From positions 1-64,000 of the forward strand of contig NZ_JBLWTD010000014.1 in assembly GCF_048270265.1 (NCBI RefSeq): 64,000 nt of DNA, given 5' to 3'. This stretch comes from Maricaulis sp048270265 (lineage in GTDB: Bacteria > Pseudomonadota > Alphaproteobacteria > Caulobacterales > Maricaulaceae). The notes beneath the pieces were generated by a model. That model worked only from the letters and a program-made list of their open reading frames with translations. It was not told where the DNA came from and searched no databases. The first letter of the stretch is position 1. Each line of letters starts with the position of its first letter. Position numbers and translations under genes: made by a program. Shown here one piece after another: positions 25,368 to 33,694 of this stretch.

Positions 25368-26341
25368 TGCGCGCGCTGTACTGCCGGGAATTCGGACCGG
25401 AAGCCGGCATGAAGGTCGAGGAGATCGACACGCCGACCCTGCCGGCGGCGCATGTGATGATCGACGTCAAGGCGGCGGGGCTCAACTTCCCCGACCTCTT
25501 GTGCGTGCGCGGCGAATACCAGTTCAAACCGCCCCTGCCATTCGTGCCGGGCGGTGAGGGGGCGGGTATCGTCACCGCACTGGGCGAGGGCGTCACCAAT
25601 GTCGCTGTCGGTGACCGCGTCTGTTTCAACGGGCTGACCGGCGCTTTCGCCGAACAGGTCGCGGCTCCGGCCGGTGCTGTCGTCAAGATCCCCGACAGCA
25701 TGTCCTTCGAGGAGGGCGCTGGTCTGACGGTGGTCTATGCGACCTCCTATTACGCCCTGAAACAGCGCGCCAAACTCCAGCCGGGCGAAACCCTGCTGGT
25801 CCTCGGTGCGGCCGGCGGTGTCGGTCTGGCAACGGTCGAGCTCGGCAAGGCGATGGGCGCGAAAGTCATCGCCTGTGCCTCCAGCGACGAGAAACTCGCA
25901 GCCGCCAAGGCGCACGGCGCCGATGAAGGCATCAACTACACCAGCGAAGACCTGCGCGCCCGGATCAAGGAGATCACCGGCGGCAAGGGCGTTGATGTGA
26001 TCTATGATCCGGTCGGCGGCGATTTCGCTGAAACCGCCTTCCGCTCCATCGCCTGGGAAGGCCGTCACCTGGTGATCGGTTTCGCCGCGGGGCCAATCCC
26101 CAAACTCCCGCTCAACCTGCCGCTCCTCAAGGGCGCGTCGGTTGTCGGCGTGTTCTGGGGGGCCTGGGCGATGCGCGATCCGGCGGCGCATTATCAGAAC
26201 ATGGCCGAGCTGTTCGAGATGTTCGAAGCCGGCAAGATCAAGCCGCATGTCGCCGGGCGATACAAGCTCGACGATTTCCTCGCCGCCTTCGGCGAGCTGT
26301 CCGGCCGCAAGGCGATCGGGAAAGTGGTTCTGGTTCCGTAG
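25367..26341 (+). CDS. NADPH:quinone oxidoreductase family protein (zinc-free MDR)
   Basis: A 324-residue medium-chain dehydrogenase/reductase. It has GroES-like N-terminal AGLNFPDLLCVRGEYQ and PFVPGGEGAGIV, then the Rossmann motif VLGAAGGVGLATVELGKAMGA (about 145-165, quoted as a region). It lacks the structural zinc cysteines, as in quinone oxidoreductase and enoyl reductase members. In this operon it may reduce a conjugated or 2-enoyl-CoA intermediate, or quinones. It is the last gene; a strong terminator follows 20 bases after the stop. Confidence 0.88.
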   Translation: MRALYCREFGPEAGMKVEEIDTPTLPAAHVMIDVKAAGLNFPDLLCVRGEYQFKPPLPFVPGGEGAGIVTALGEGVTNVAVGDRVCFNGLTGAFAEQVAAPAGAVVKIPDSMSFEEGAGLTVVYATSYYALKQRAKLQPGETLLVLGAAGGVGLATVELGKAMGAKVIACASSDEKLAAAKAHGADEGINYTSEDLRARIKEITGGKGVDVIYDPVGGDFAETAFRSIAWEGRHLVIGFAAGPIPKLPLNLPLLKGASVVGVFWGAWAMRDPAAHYQNMAELFEMFEAGKIKPHVAGRYKLDDFLAAFGELSGRKAIGKVVLVP

Positions 26342-26361
26342 GGACCGGCGAGACAGACATG

Positions 26362-26391
26362 AAAAGGCCGGGCGATTGCCCGGCCTTTTTT
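26362..26391. terminator. Bidirectional rho-independent terminator
   Basis: The 12-bp stem AAAAGGCCGGGC/GCCCGGCCTTTT (26362-26373 with 26378-26389) has a GATT loop and T runs on both strands. It ends the acyl-CoA operon and the convergent sterol-desaturase-family gene. Confidence 0.93.
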
Positions 26392-26402
26392 GTTGCTCGC
26401 GG

Positions 26403-27227
26403 CTATTCCGCCGGTGCGGCCTCGGCCTCCGGCTTCGCCCGGATCAGCGGCCAGATCAGTTGTTCGCCGACACTGGTCGGCGGCAAATTCTCCACGCCCA
26501 ACTTCTCCGGATAGCGCCGTGTGATCTTGGCCGTGCCGAACAATACGTCCCAGAAAAACAGCAGATTGCCGAAATTGCCCTTGTAGTGGGTGATGCCGTC
26601 ATCGGCGTGCTTGCCATGATGGGCGCTGTGGGTGGCCGGCGTCGAGATGGTGCGTTCGACGACCCACATCAGCGGCGAGAGCCATTTGATCTTGTAGAGC
26701 GGTTCGTCCCAGCGGACATCGGAATGGGCGGCGAAGATCACGCTCATCTTGACCACAAGATAGGCGGCATAGACCCAGCCCAGCCCCAGATAGATCAACG
26801 CACCCGAGGCCCACAGCCCCGGCATAGCCAAGTAATAGAACAGGTTATTGCGGTAGACGACGCGGATGGAGAGATACTCCGCATTGTGGTGCGGCCGGTG
26901 CAGCTTGTAGAGCCAGGGGAAGCTGTGCGAGGCGCGGTGCCACCAGTATTGCGACAGATCGTCGAACACGAGCAGCAGGGCCAGCTGCGCCAGAACCGGC
27001 CAGCCTGACAGCATGCCCTGGGCTTGCGGCGCAACCAGGCTGGCGATCAGGCCGCCGCCAAACACCGCCAGGGGCTGGATCAGCAGGATCAGCCCGAAGC
27101 CGGAGACCAGTTCGACCCAGACATCATCGCGGGTCTGGCCGGGCTTGCGGAAGAAGCCGGTCAGCATGATTTCCAGCACAACGAAGGTGAAGAAGACGGC
27201 GAGGACGGCGAGATATTCCGGTTTCAT
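26403..27227 (-). CDS. Sterol desaturase/fatty acid hydroxylase family protein
   Basis: A 274-residue inner-membrane di-iron protein of the fatty acid hydroxylase superfamily. The histidine clusters are WWHRASH (about 95-101), HRPHH (about 109-113) and HSAHHGKHAD (about 201-210), surrounded by four to five hydrophobic helices. Family members hydroxylate or desaturate sterols, carotenoids or lipids; the substrate cannot be named here. GGAG lies upstream of the ATG. It is divergent from a Crp/Fnr regulator, which may control it. Confidence 0.87.
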   Translation of the reverse strand: MKPEYLAVLAVFFTFVVLEIMLTGFFRKPGQTRDDVWVELVSGFGLILLIQPLAVFGGGLIASLVAPQAQGMLSGWPVLAQLALLLVFDDLSQYWWHRASHSFPWLYKLHRPHHNAEYLSIRVVYRNNLFYYLAMPGLWASGALIYLGLGWVYAAYLVVKMSVIFAAHSDVRWDEPLYKIKWLSPLMWVVERTISTPATHSAHHGKHADDGITHYKGNFGNLLFFWDVLFGTAKITRRYPEKLGVENLPPTSVGEQLIWPLIRAKPEAEAAPAE

Positions 27228-27326
27228 GGCACAGCTCCACCGGGCCGATGATCAGCCCGTCTGATGGGGTTGATTTACCCTGCTCCTGACCGCAAGAATG
27301 CCAATAAGTTTGCAATTGGAGTCCGG

Positions 27327-28043
27327 ATGGCCGACCTGCTCGATTTCGGAATGACGGCGCTGGGCGATCTGCTGACGCCGCGACTGGCGGCCCGCTTGCG
27401 TGAGAGCGGCACCCCGGTGCGCTATCCCGACCGCGCCCTGATCCACGCCCGCGGCGATATCAAGCCCGGCCTGTCCATGGTGCGCTCCGGATCGGTGCGC
27501 TTTGGCAATCCGGGCAGTGATGGCTCCTATATCGTCATCACCGTGATGGGGCCGGGCCAGTGTTTTGGCGAATTTTCCCTGTTTGCCGATTTGCCCCGCA
27601 CCCATGATGCGGTCGCGATCGGCGAGACCGTGGTCGACCAGATCAGCCGTGCCGCCTTCGATGGCATCCTCGCCGAGGAGCCCGAACTGAGCCGGATCAT
27701 GCTGACGGCGGTCACCGGTCGGCTGCACGCGGCGATGGAGTTGGTCGATGATATGCGCCGATTGCCGCTGCCCGTGCGCGCGGCCAAGCTGATCTGGCAA
27801 ATGTCACGCGCGACTGAAAGGCCGGATCGCGTTCGCTGTACCCAGACGGAACTCGCCTTTGCGCTCGGCGTTTCGCGCGTATCCAGTGGCAAGGCGCTGG
27901 CAAAGCTGCAGGCGCACGGGCTGATCAGGCTGGGCTATGGGCGCATCGAGATCCCCGACCCGGCGGCGCTGGCCAGCTGGATCGGTGCCCGGGCGGCGCT
28001 CTCACCCTTGCAGGCCAGCGCCGCCGCCACCGGGTCGGCCTGA
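27327..28043 (+). CDS. Crp/Fnr-family transcriptional regulator
   Basis: A 238-residue regulator. It has an N-terminal cyclic-nucleotide-binding fold (about 10-130; GDIKPGLSMVRSGSVRFG and GPGQCFGEFSLFADLPRTHDAVA at the phosphate-binding cassette position), a dimer helix and a C-terminal winged helix (about 155-215; CTQTELAFALGVSRVSSGKALAKL is the recognition region). It lacks the N-terminal cysteines of an FNR iron-sulphur cluster. The Arg after the GEFSLF turn is compatible with cyclic nucleotide binding but not proof. The start is ATG 27327, preceded by GGAG; an in-frame upstream ATG at 27264 gives an unlikely N-terminus. It is divergent from the sterol-desaturase-family gene. Confidence 0.85.
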   Translation: MADLLDFGMTALGDLLTPRLAARLRESGTPVRYPDRALIHARGDIKPGLSMVRSGSVRFGNPGSDGSYIVITVMGPGQCFGEFSLFADLPRTHDAVAIGETVVDQISRAAFDGILAEEPELSRIMLTAVTGRLHAAMELVDDMRRLPLPVRAAKLIWQMSRATERPDRVRCTQTELAFALGVSRVSSGKALAKLQAHGLIRLGYGRIEIPDPAALASWIGARAALSPLQASAAATGSA

Positions 28044-28131
28044 TCCTGCGGCCTAAACGCGCGCCCGCCTTGACCGCGGCGGTCAGCGCGCGAAGACTGC
28101 GCCGCAGATATCGTCACGAGATCGGGGAAAT

Positions 28132-29514
28132 ATGATGCGCAGTCTTATCCTGTTGGGCACGACCCTTCTGGCCTCCACCGGCATCGCTGCGGCGCAGACG
28201 CCTGCACAGGCACCGCCGGCTGAAGTGCTCGCCGTGCATGATTATGTCGCCGCCGTTTCGCCTGACCGGATCGAAGCGGATATCCGCACGCTCGTCGGCT
28301 TCGGCACGCGTCACACCCTGTCGGAAACGCAAAGCGATACCCGCGGCATCGGCGCGGCGCGGCGCTGGATCCATGACGAGTTCGAGCGGATTTCCGCCGA
28401 TTGCGGCGGCTGCCTGGAAGTCATGTACGTCTCCGACACCATCTCCGGCGAGACCCGCATTCCCGAACCGACCGAGGTTGTCAGCGTCGTCGCTATCCAG
28501 CGCGGCCGCATTGACCCGGACCGCTATGTGCTGATGTCCGGCGATATCGACAGCCGGGTCACCGATCCCCTCGACGGAACCTCCGACAGCCCCGGCGCCA
28601 ATGACAATGCCTCCGGCATGGCCGGCGTTCTCGAAGCGGCCCGCGTCCTCAGCCAGCACGAGTTCGACGGCTCGATCATCTATACCGGCCTGTCGGGCGA
28701 GGAGCAGGGCCTGTTTGGTGGTCAGATCCTCGCGGCTCACGCGCTTGAAAATGGCTGGCGCATCAAGGCCGTGCTCAATAACGACATGATCGGCAATATC
28801 TCCGGGATCAATGGCGTCACCGACAATGCCACGGCCCGCGTCTTTTCCGAGGGCACGCGCGATGTCGAGACGCCCGAGGAGGCGAGGGCGCGCCGCTTTA
28901 CCGGCGGCGAGGTCGACAGCCCGTCACGCAATCTGGCGCGCATGGTGGATCGCACCGCCGACCAGTACATCCCCAATCTTGATGTCATGATGGTCTACCG
29001 GCTCGACCGCTTTGGCCGCGGCGGCCATCACCGCCCGTTCAACGCCGTTGGCATTCCCGGTGTCCGTATCATGGAGACCAATGAGCACTACGACCGCCAG
29101 CACCAGGATCTGCGCACCGAGGATGGCCGCGTGTATGGCGATACGCTCGAAGGCGTTGATTTCGACTACGCGGCCAAGCTGACGGCCCTGAATATCGCCG
29201 TCATGGCCCAGATTGCCGGCGCACCGCCGATCCCGGCCAATGTCACGATCGAGGGCGCCGTTCAGCCCAGCACGCATCTCAGCTGGACGCTGGCGAGCGG
29301 GCCCGCCGCCGCCAATCTGGCCGGTTACCGCGTCCACTGGCGCCTGACCGATCAGCCGCAATGGACCTATAGCCGTTTCGTTGGACCGGTGGCTGAGTAC
29401 ACGCTCGAGAATGTCGTGATCGACAATTATTATTTCGGTGTTTCGGCCGTGGCGCTTGATGGTTCGGAAACGCCGGTGGTCTTCCCCGGTGCGGCGGGCT
29501 CTTTCGGCGACTAG
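28132..29514 (+). CDS. Exported M28-family zinc peptidase with C-terminal FN3-like domain
   Basis: A 460-residue secreted protein. The signal peptide ends GIAAAQT. The M28 di-zinc core is visible: SGDIDSRVTD, SPGANDNASGMAGVLEAARVL (PGANDNASG, with the bridging Asp), the catalytic-glutamate segment GLSGEEQGLFGG, LNNDMIGN, and a late His in NAVGIPGVRIMETNEHYD. Residues about 365-455 look like a fibronectin type III domain (THLSWTLASG, GYRVHWRLTDQPQW, YYFGVSAVALDGSE). It is probably a periplasmic or extracellular aminopeptidase. GGGGAA precedes two adjacent ATG codons, 28132 and 28135. A bidirectional terminator follows. Confidence 0.88.
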   Translation: MMRSLILLGTTLLASTGIAAAQTPAQAPPAEVLAVHDYVAAVSPDRIEADIRTLVGFGTRHTLSETQSDTRGIGAARRWIHDEFERISADCGGCLEVMYVSDTISGETRIPEPTEVVSVVAIQRGRIDPDRYVLMSGDIDSRVTDPLDGTSDSPGANDNASGMAGVLEAARVLSQHEFDGSIIYTGLSGEEQGLFGGQILAAHALENGWRIKAVLNNDMIGNISGINGVTDNATARVFSEGTRDVETPEEARARRFTGGEVDSPSRNLARMVDRTADQYIPNLDVMMVYRLDRFGRGGHHRPFNAVGIPGVRIMETNEHYDRQHQDLRTEDGRVYGDTLEGVDFDYAAKLTALNIAVMAQIAGAPPIPANVTIEGAVQPSTHLSWTLASGPAAANLAGYRVHWRLTDQPQWTYSRFVGPVAEYTLENVVIDNYYFGVSAVALDGSETPVVFPGAAGSFGD

Positions 29515-29536
29515 TCTTTGCCGGAATGCAGGCATG

Positions 29537-29573
29537 AAAAACCCCGCGGATCCAGCGATCCGCGGGGCTTTTT
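29537..29573. terminator. Bidirectional rho-independent terminator
   Basis: A perfect 11-bp stem (29542-29552 with 29557-29567) has a CAGC loop, AAAAA before it and TTTTT after it. It serves the M28 peptidase gene and the convergent mscL. Confidence 0.93.
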
Positions 29574-29591
29574 CTGTCCGGATGGACCGGC

Positions 29592-30008
29592 TTATTTCTT
29601 CGCGAGCAGGTCGCGGATTTCGGTGAGCAGGACTTGCTCGGCAGGTGGAGCGGCGGGCTCGGCCGGAGCTTCCTCTTCCTTCTTCTTCATCGAGTTGATG
29701 CCCTTGATGATGAGGAAGAGGGCGAAGGCGACGATGATGAAGCTGATCACATTGTCGATGAAAATGCCGTAATTGATCGTGCCGGCGCCAGCTTCGTGTG
29801 CGGCTTCGATGCTGGCATAGGTCTGGTTATCCAGCGCAACGAACAGGCCGGAGAAATTGACCCCGCCCATCAGCATGCCGATGACCGGCATCAGGATATC
29901 GGTGACCAGCGATTTGACGATGGTCGAGAAGGCGCCACCGAGAATGAAGCCGACGGCGAGGTCGACGACATTGCCACGCATGGCGAAGTCTTTGAATTCT
30001 TTGAGCAT
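29592..30008 (-). CDS. mscL: Large-conductance mechanosensitive channel MscL
   Basis: A 138-residue inner-membrane channel that opens under membrane tension to release solutes during hypo-osmotic shock. The N-terminal amphipathic helix MLKEFKDFAMRGNVVDLAVG leads into TM1 (GFILGGAFSTIVKSLVTDILMP), the periplasmic loop and TM2 (ISFIIVAFALFLIIKGIN). A charged linker KKKEEE and a C-terminal bundle ending LLTEIRDLLAKK follow. Length and all segments are typical. AAAGGAGAG precedes the ATG. A CtrA-like TTAA pair lies just upstream. Confidence 0.97.
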   Translation of the reverse strand: MLKEFKDFAMRGNVVDLAVGFILGGAFSTIVKSLVTDILMPVIGMLMGGVNFSGLFVALDNQTYASIEAAHEAGAGTINYGIFIDNVISFIIVAFALFLIIKGINSMKKKEEEAPAEPAAPPAEQVLLTEIRDLLAKK

Positions 30009-30031
30009 GATGGCTCTCCTTTGGATTCAGG

Positions 30032-30049
30032 TTAATTAATTTTAACCAT
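30032..30049 (-). promoter_or_regulatory. Possible CtrA-like box upstream of mscL
   Basis: TTAA at 30032-30035 and TTAACCAT at 30042-30049 are separated by six bases, against the usual seven in the Caulobacterales CtrA consensus. It lies 24-41 bases upstream of the mscL start in an otherwise GC-rich region. Spacing is off by one, so this is tentative. Confidence 0.25.
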
Positions 30050-30110
30050 GAGACTTATTCGCATACGATGTCAAACGGTTGCTCCACGGCGCAAGATTGC
30101 TATGGGCCAA

Positions 30111-30141
30111 CAAAAACCCCGGCCGCACGCGGCAGCCGGGG
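30111..30141 (-). terminator. Rho-independent terminator (minus strand)
   Basis: The stem CCCCGGC/GCCGGGG (30117-30123 with 30135-30141) reads on the minus strand into TTTTTG. It terminates the small secreted protein gene that ends at 30170. Confidence 0.8.
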
Positions 30142-30169
30142 CATGGAATTTCGCATCGGACAGTCGACG

Positions 30170-30484
30170 CTAGTCGCGCGGGACAACCGTATAGGTCACG
30201 GTCATGCCGGTGGTCGGATTGACGCCTTCCCAGCTGTCGCCAAGCGCCAGCGTGTCGGCGACGGGCTGGCAGCCGCTCTCGCCGGTGCTGCGCACGACGC
30301 ACATTTCGCCGTTGGTCACGGTCCAGGTGCCGGCAACGCCGATATCGGTCGTGTAGGTGCCGTCAGCGTTGAAGAAGGTGGTGTAGGTCATTTCGCCGGC
30401 CTGGATCTGCAATGCGTTCTCGACCAGGGTTTCGGTCGGTGTGGAGAACAGGGCGAAGGCCGCCGCGATCATGGTCAATGTCAT
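30170..30484 (-). CDS. Small exported protein of unknown function
   Basis: The 104-residue product has a short signal sequence (MTLTMIAAAFALFSTPTET). The mature domain is likely beta-rich (MTYTTFFNADGTYTTDIGVAGTWTVTNGEMCVV), with two cysteines (EMCVV, SGCQPV) that could form a disulphide. The NADGTYTT..GTWTVTNGEMCV pattern resembles small lipocalin-like or META-like domains, but I cannot assign a family. GGGGGAG is seven bases before the ATG. It has its own terminator downstream; the beta-helix lipoprotein gene lies 134 bases upstream on the same strand. Confidence 0.68.
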   Translation of the reverse strand: MTLTMIAAAFALFSTPTETLVENALQIQAGEMTYTTFFNADGTYTTDIGVAGTWTVTNGEMCVVRSTGESGCQPVADTLALGDSWEGVNPTTGMTVTYTVVPRD

Positions 30485-30618
30485 TAATTCACTCCCCCGA
30501 TATGACGCGTCCGGAATGGCGCGCCAATCACGATAATTCTAGCGCGCCAATACGCCTGTCTCAAGGGAAATGCTGGGGCCTGCTCGCCCCGGAGGCGAAA
30601 ATTTTGCCCGCCTTGCGA

Positions 30619-31863
30619 TCACTGGGCCGAAGCAAGCTCGATGGCCGGCAGGCGGGGCAGGGTGCAGCGGTGGGCGTCCGTGGTGATCGCGGGGGCTGCG
30701 TAACCATGGGGACCGTCGGCATTGACAAGTTCGGCCTCGCCATTGTCGAGACACAGGCGCAAACCGTCCGGCATGACCCCGTCCACCAGCTTGGCCTCAT
30801 CGCGATAGCCGTCCCAGAACACGTCCGGCAGGCGTCCCAGGGGACCGCCAATCAGCAGTCTGAGCGCCTGAAGCTCCATTCCGTCGGGATTGTCGCCGCC
30901 ACCGGAAAAACGGTTGGAATGGATGAAGATGCCTTCCGGATAGGGGTCGAAATCCGCCTGCACGGAATAGCTTGAATAGCCGGTCGAATGCAGGCTGGAG
31001 ACAATGATATTGGCCGTGCGATTGTCGGAAATGTCATTGTCGAAGATCTCGACCTGATCATTGGAATTGACCACCACGCCCGAGCCGGCCGGAATGCTGG
31101 CGACCGGCGTGCCGGCATGGCCGAAATTGCCGGTATTGTTGGCAAAGACGTGATTGCTGAAGACCCGCGTCTGATAGCCGGGCTGCGGCAGGTTGGGCAT
31201 GTTGAAGACCAGGATGCCGCCGGTATTTTCCGTCGCGACATTCTCGTAGACATCGGCGCCGATCGTGTTCTCGATCTCGATGCCGGCGACGTTGCGCTCG
31301 GCGCGATTGCGGCGCAGGACGACATTGCGTGACTGGCCGACATAGATGCCGGCATCGGAGGCGCCGATGGCGATCGAATTCTCGATCAGCACATTGCGGG
31401 TCTGCACCGGATAGATCCCATAGGCGCCGTTTTCGGTGCGCGGACCGGCGGTCCATTCGACGCGAACGCCTCGAATAATAATATTCTCGCCGTTATTGAC
31501 CTTCAGCCCATCGCCGATCGTGTCCTCGATCGCGAGGTTTTCGATGGTGAAATCATTGGCGGTGACCAGCAGGCCCTCGGCGCCCTGGACCTGGCCCTGG
31601 AAGCTCAGGATCGTGCGGTCGGGACCCTGGCCGCGCAGGGTGACGCCATCGACATTGAGGCTGAGGGAGCGGTCGAAGGCGAACACGCCTTCAGGGATCT
31701 CGATCACATCGCCGGGGCGGGCATCAATCAGGCGTTCGATCAGCAGGTTCTGATAGGTGCGGTCGGCTCCGGCAGTATTGCGCTCCTGCGCAGCGCCACA
31801 GCCCGTCAGATTGGCCGCCAGCGCCATCAACGCCATCATCATTGCCCTCAGAACCGCACCCAT
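30619..31863 (-). CDS. Parallel beta-helix repeat lipoprotein
   Basis: A 414-residue exported lipoprotein. The lipobox LTGC ends the signal peptide at about residue 22. Then comes the entry strand of a right-handed beta-helix (LIDARPGDVIEIPEGVFAFDRSL) and many turns with the N-x-x-I/V-x-x-N pattern (NDFTIENLAIEDTIGDGLKV, NVLIENSIAIGASDAGIYVG, NVVLRRNRAERNVAGIEIEN). This matches the TIGR03805-type family, whose members usually sit beside a second exported protein (the HNE_0200-type family). No such partner is adjacent here. Substrate and function are unknown; pectate lyase-like folds often bind polysaccharides. GGAGG lies eight bases before the ATG. Confidence 0.87.
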   Translation of the reverse strand: MGAVLRAMMMALMALAANLTGCGAAQERNTAGADRTYQNLLIERLIDARPGDVIEIPEGVFAFDRSLSLNVDGVTLRGQGPDRTILSFQGQVQGAEGLLVTANDFTIENLAIEDTIGDGLKVNNGENIIIRGVRVEWTAGPRTENGAYGIYPVQTRNVLIENSIAIGASDAGIYVGQSRNVVLRRNRAERNVAGIEIENTIGADVYENVATENTGGILVFNMPNLPQPGYQTRVFSNHVFANNTGNFGHAGTPVASIPAGSGVVVNSNDQVEIFDNDISDNRTANIIVSSLHSTGYSSYSVQADFDPYPEGIFIHSNRFSGGGDNPDGMELQALRLLIGGPLGRLPDVFWDGYRDEAKLVDGVMPDGLRLCLDNGEAELVNADGPHGYAAPAITTDAHRCTLPRLPAIELASAQ

Positions 31864-31946
31864 GAATCATCCCTCCGGAAACCCGTTCGAGAATAGGCGG
31901 AGCGCGGCGTTGATGTCGATGGTTTCTACGCTGGCGCGCAGCGAGG

Positions 31947-32429
31947 TCAGTTGCAGCCGCGTCCGGCGCGCAGCGGCACGGCAGCCGGACTGTCGGGGGC
32001 GGCACCGAGATCGTGACGGGTCACCGGGATGCCGCTTTCATTGGCGACGGCCAACGGTGCCAGTTTTTCGCCGGTGCGTGTATCGATCAGTTCCACCGGC
32101 CGTGGTTTCTCACCATAGACCCACTGATCGCCCCATTGCTGCATGGCAATCAGGATCGGGAACAGCGCTTCGCCGCGCTCGGTGAGGATGTATTCCTGGC
32201 GGTGACCGCGCACGCCGACTTCCTCGCGCGCCATGATCTTGTTTTCAACCAGCTTGTTGAGCCGGTCCGTCAGGATATTCTTTGCGATGCCGGTGCTGTC
32301 GTGAAAATCGCTGAAGCGGCGGGCGCCCTTCATGGCGTCCCGGACGATCAGCAAGGTCCACCAATCTCCGACCTGATTGAGCGTTTGCGCGATGGCGCAC
32401 GGCATTTCGTCAAATCTTTTGCGTCCCAT
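31947..32429 (-). CDS. HxlR-family transcriptional regulator
   Basis: A 160-residue winged-helix regulator. The N-terminal half is a full HxlR domain: CAIAQTLNQVGDWWTLLIVRDAMKGARRF, then FHDSTGIAKNILTDRLNKL as the recognition helix, then the wing GHRQEYILTERGEAL. About 60 residues follow the domain, including YGEKPRPVELIDTRTGEKLAPL and a Cys near the C-terminus. GGGGGA precedes ATG 32429; the frame is open 20 codons further but without a better start. It is divergent from the BASS transporter gene. HxlR proteins often repress an adjacent gene. Confidence 0.87.
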   Translation of the reverse strand: MGRKRFDEMPCAIAQTLNQVGDWWTLLIVRDAMKGARRFSDFHDSTGIAKNILTDRLNKLVENKIMAREEVGVRGHRQEYILTERGEALFPILIAMQQWGDQWVYGEKPRPVELIDTRTGEKLAPLAVANESGIPVTRHDLGAAPDSPAAVPLRAGRGCN

Positions 32430-32724
32430 GAACAGTCCCCCAAAGACCGTGATATGCGGGTTCAGTTGTAGCGCACACGAATTGCCCAAGACTCAGTGAA
32501 GCCGTGAGAGCCCGCTGCCCAACGGGTCTCGCGCGAACATGTTCTCACCCGCCGCGCAGACCTCTATCTGTGTGCGGAGGGACGATAGGCGACACATCCC
32601 GGCTTGGCGACCCTTTTTGTACGTGGAAATATTACAGGACCGTAAGGCTGGCTGACTTCGGCGTTTGCCGCCCGGGCGTTTCCCTGCACACTGCCAGCTC
32701 AACGGGAAACGGGGGGCGGCACGA

Positions 32725-33657
32725 ATGGAATCTGTAGCGATCGACGATCTGCGCGTTGTCCTCAATGACGAGATTCGCGGCGCCATTGCCCTGATCCTGA
32801 TCGGGATGATGTTTACGGTCGCCCTGTCCCTGCGTCTGGAGGATTTTGACGCGGTGCGGCGCCAGCCGGTGCGCATCCTCGGCGGGGTCGCGGCGCAGAT
32901 CCTCGGCCTGCCGCTGGTGACGATGGGTCTGATCCTGATCATCTCGCCGCCGGCCAGCGTGGCGCTGGGCATGATCATCGTGGCCAGCTGTCCGGGTGGC
33001 AATGTGTCCAACATCCTGACCCATTTCGCGCGCGGCAATACCGCCTATTCGGTGTCCCTGACGGCGATTTCCAGCGTCAGCTCGGCGGTCGCGACACCGG
33101 TTTCCATCCTGTTCTGGTCGAGCCTGTATCCGCCGACAGCCGCGCTGGTTCACACGCTGCATGTCGATGCTGTGCCCTTCCTGGTCCAGACGCTGTCGCT
33201 GCTGGCCCTGCCGCTGGCGGTGGGCATGCTGGTGGCCGCCAAATTCCCGACCACGGCAGCGCGGATGCGAACCGTGCTCTCGCCGCTCTCGCTCCTGTCG
33301 CTGGTCGCGCTGGTGGCGGTGGGCGTGCAGCAGAACTGGAATGTCCTCATTGCCGCCGGCGCGATCGTTGTGCCGATCGCCATCATTCACAATGCCAGCG
33401 CCTTCGCGCTTGGCGCCGGATCGGCGCGGCTCTTGCGCCTGGATGTGGCCAGGCGGCGGGCCCTGACCTTCGAGGTCGGGATCCAGAATAGCGGCCTGGG
33501 CCTGTTGATCCTGCTCAGTCAGTTCGACGGCATTGGCGGCGCGGCGGCCATCACCGCGATGTGGAGTATCTGGCACCTGGTTTCCGGCGGAGCCCTTGCG
33601 GGCTTGTTCCGGACGCTCGATTGGGTGCACAAGGGTGACAAGCAAAAAACGTCATAA
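32725..33657 (+). CDS. Bile acid:sodium symporter family (BASS) transporter
   Basis: A 310-residue inner-membrane protein with nine to ten hydrophobic helices. The family core is VASCPGGNVSNILTHFARGN and the later TFEVGIQNSGLGLLIL, matching the two crossing helices of BASS transporters that bind sodium. Its substrate may be an organic anion; the neighbouring amidohydrolase gene starts 37 bases downstream, so import of an N-acylated compound followed by deacylation is a reasonable guess. A poly-G stretch precedes the ATG at 32725. Confidence 0.87.
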   Translation: MESVAIDDLRVVLNDEIRGAIALILIGMMFTVALSLRLEDFDAVRRQPVRILGGVAAQILGLPLVTMGLILIISPPASVALGMIIVASCPGGNVSNILTHFARGNTAYSVSLTAISSVSSAVATPVSILFWSSLYPPTAALVHTLHVDAVPFLVQTLSLLALPLAVGMLVAAKFPTTAARMRTVLSPLSLLSLVALVAVGVQQNWNVLIAAGAIVVPIAIIHNASAFALGAGSARLLRLDVARRRALTFEVGIQNSGLGLLILLSQFDGIGGAAAITAMWSIWHLVSGGALAGLFRTLDWVHKGDKQKTS

Positions 33658-33694
33658 TCGACGCGGAAAACAGAATAACAGGGGAGATAGAGCG

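Noticed and set aside
28050..28100. GC-rich hairpin after the Crp/Fnr gene as a terminator
   Set aside because: Stem-forming GCGCGC segments are present, but no T run follows and pairing is irregular.
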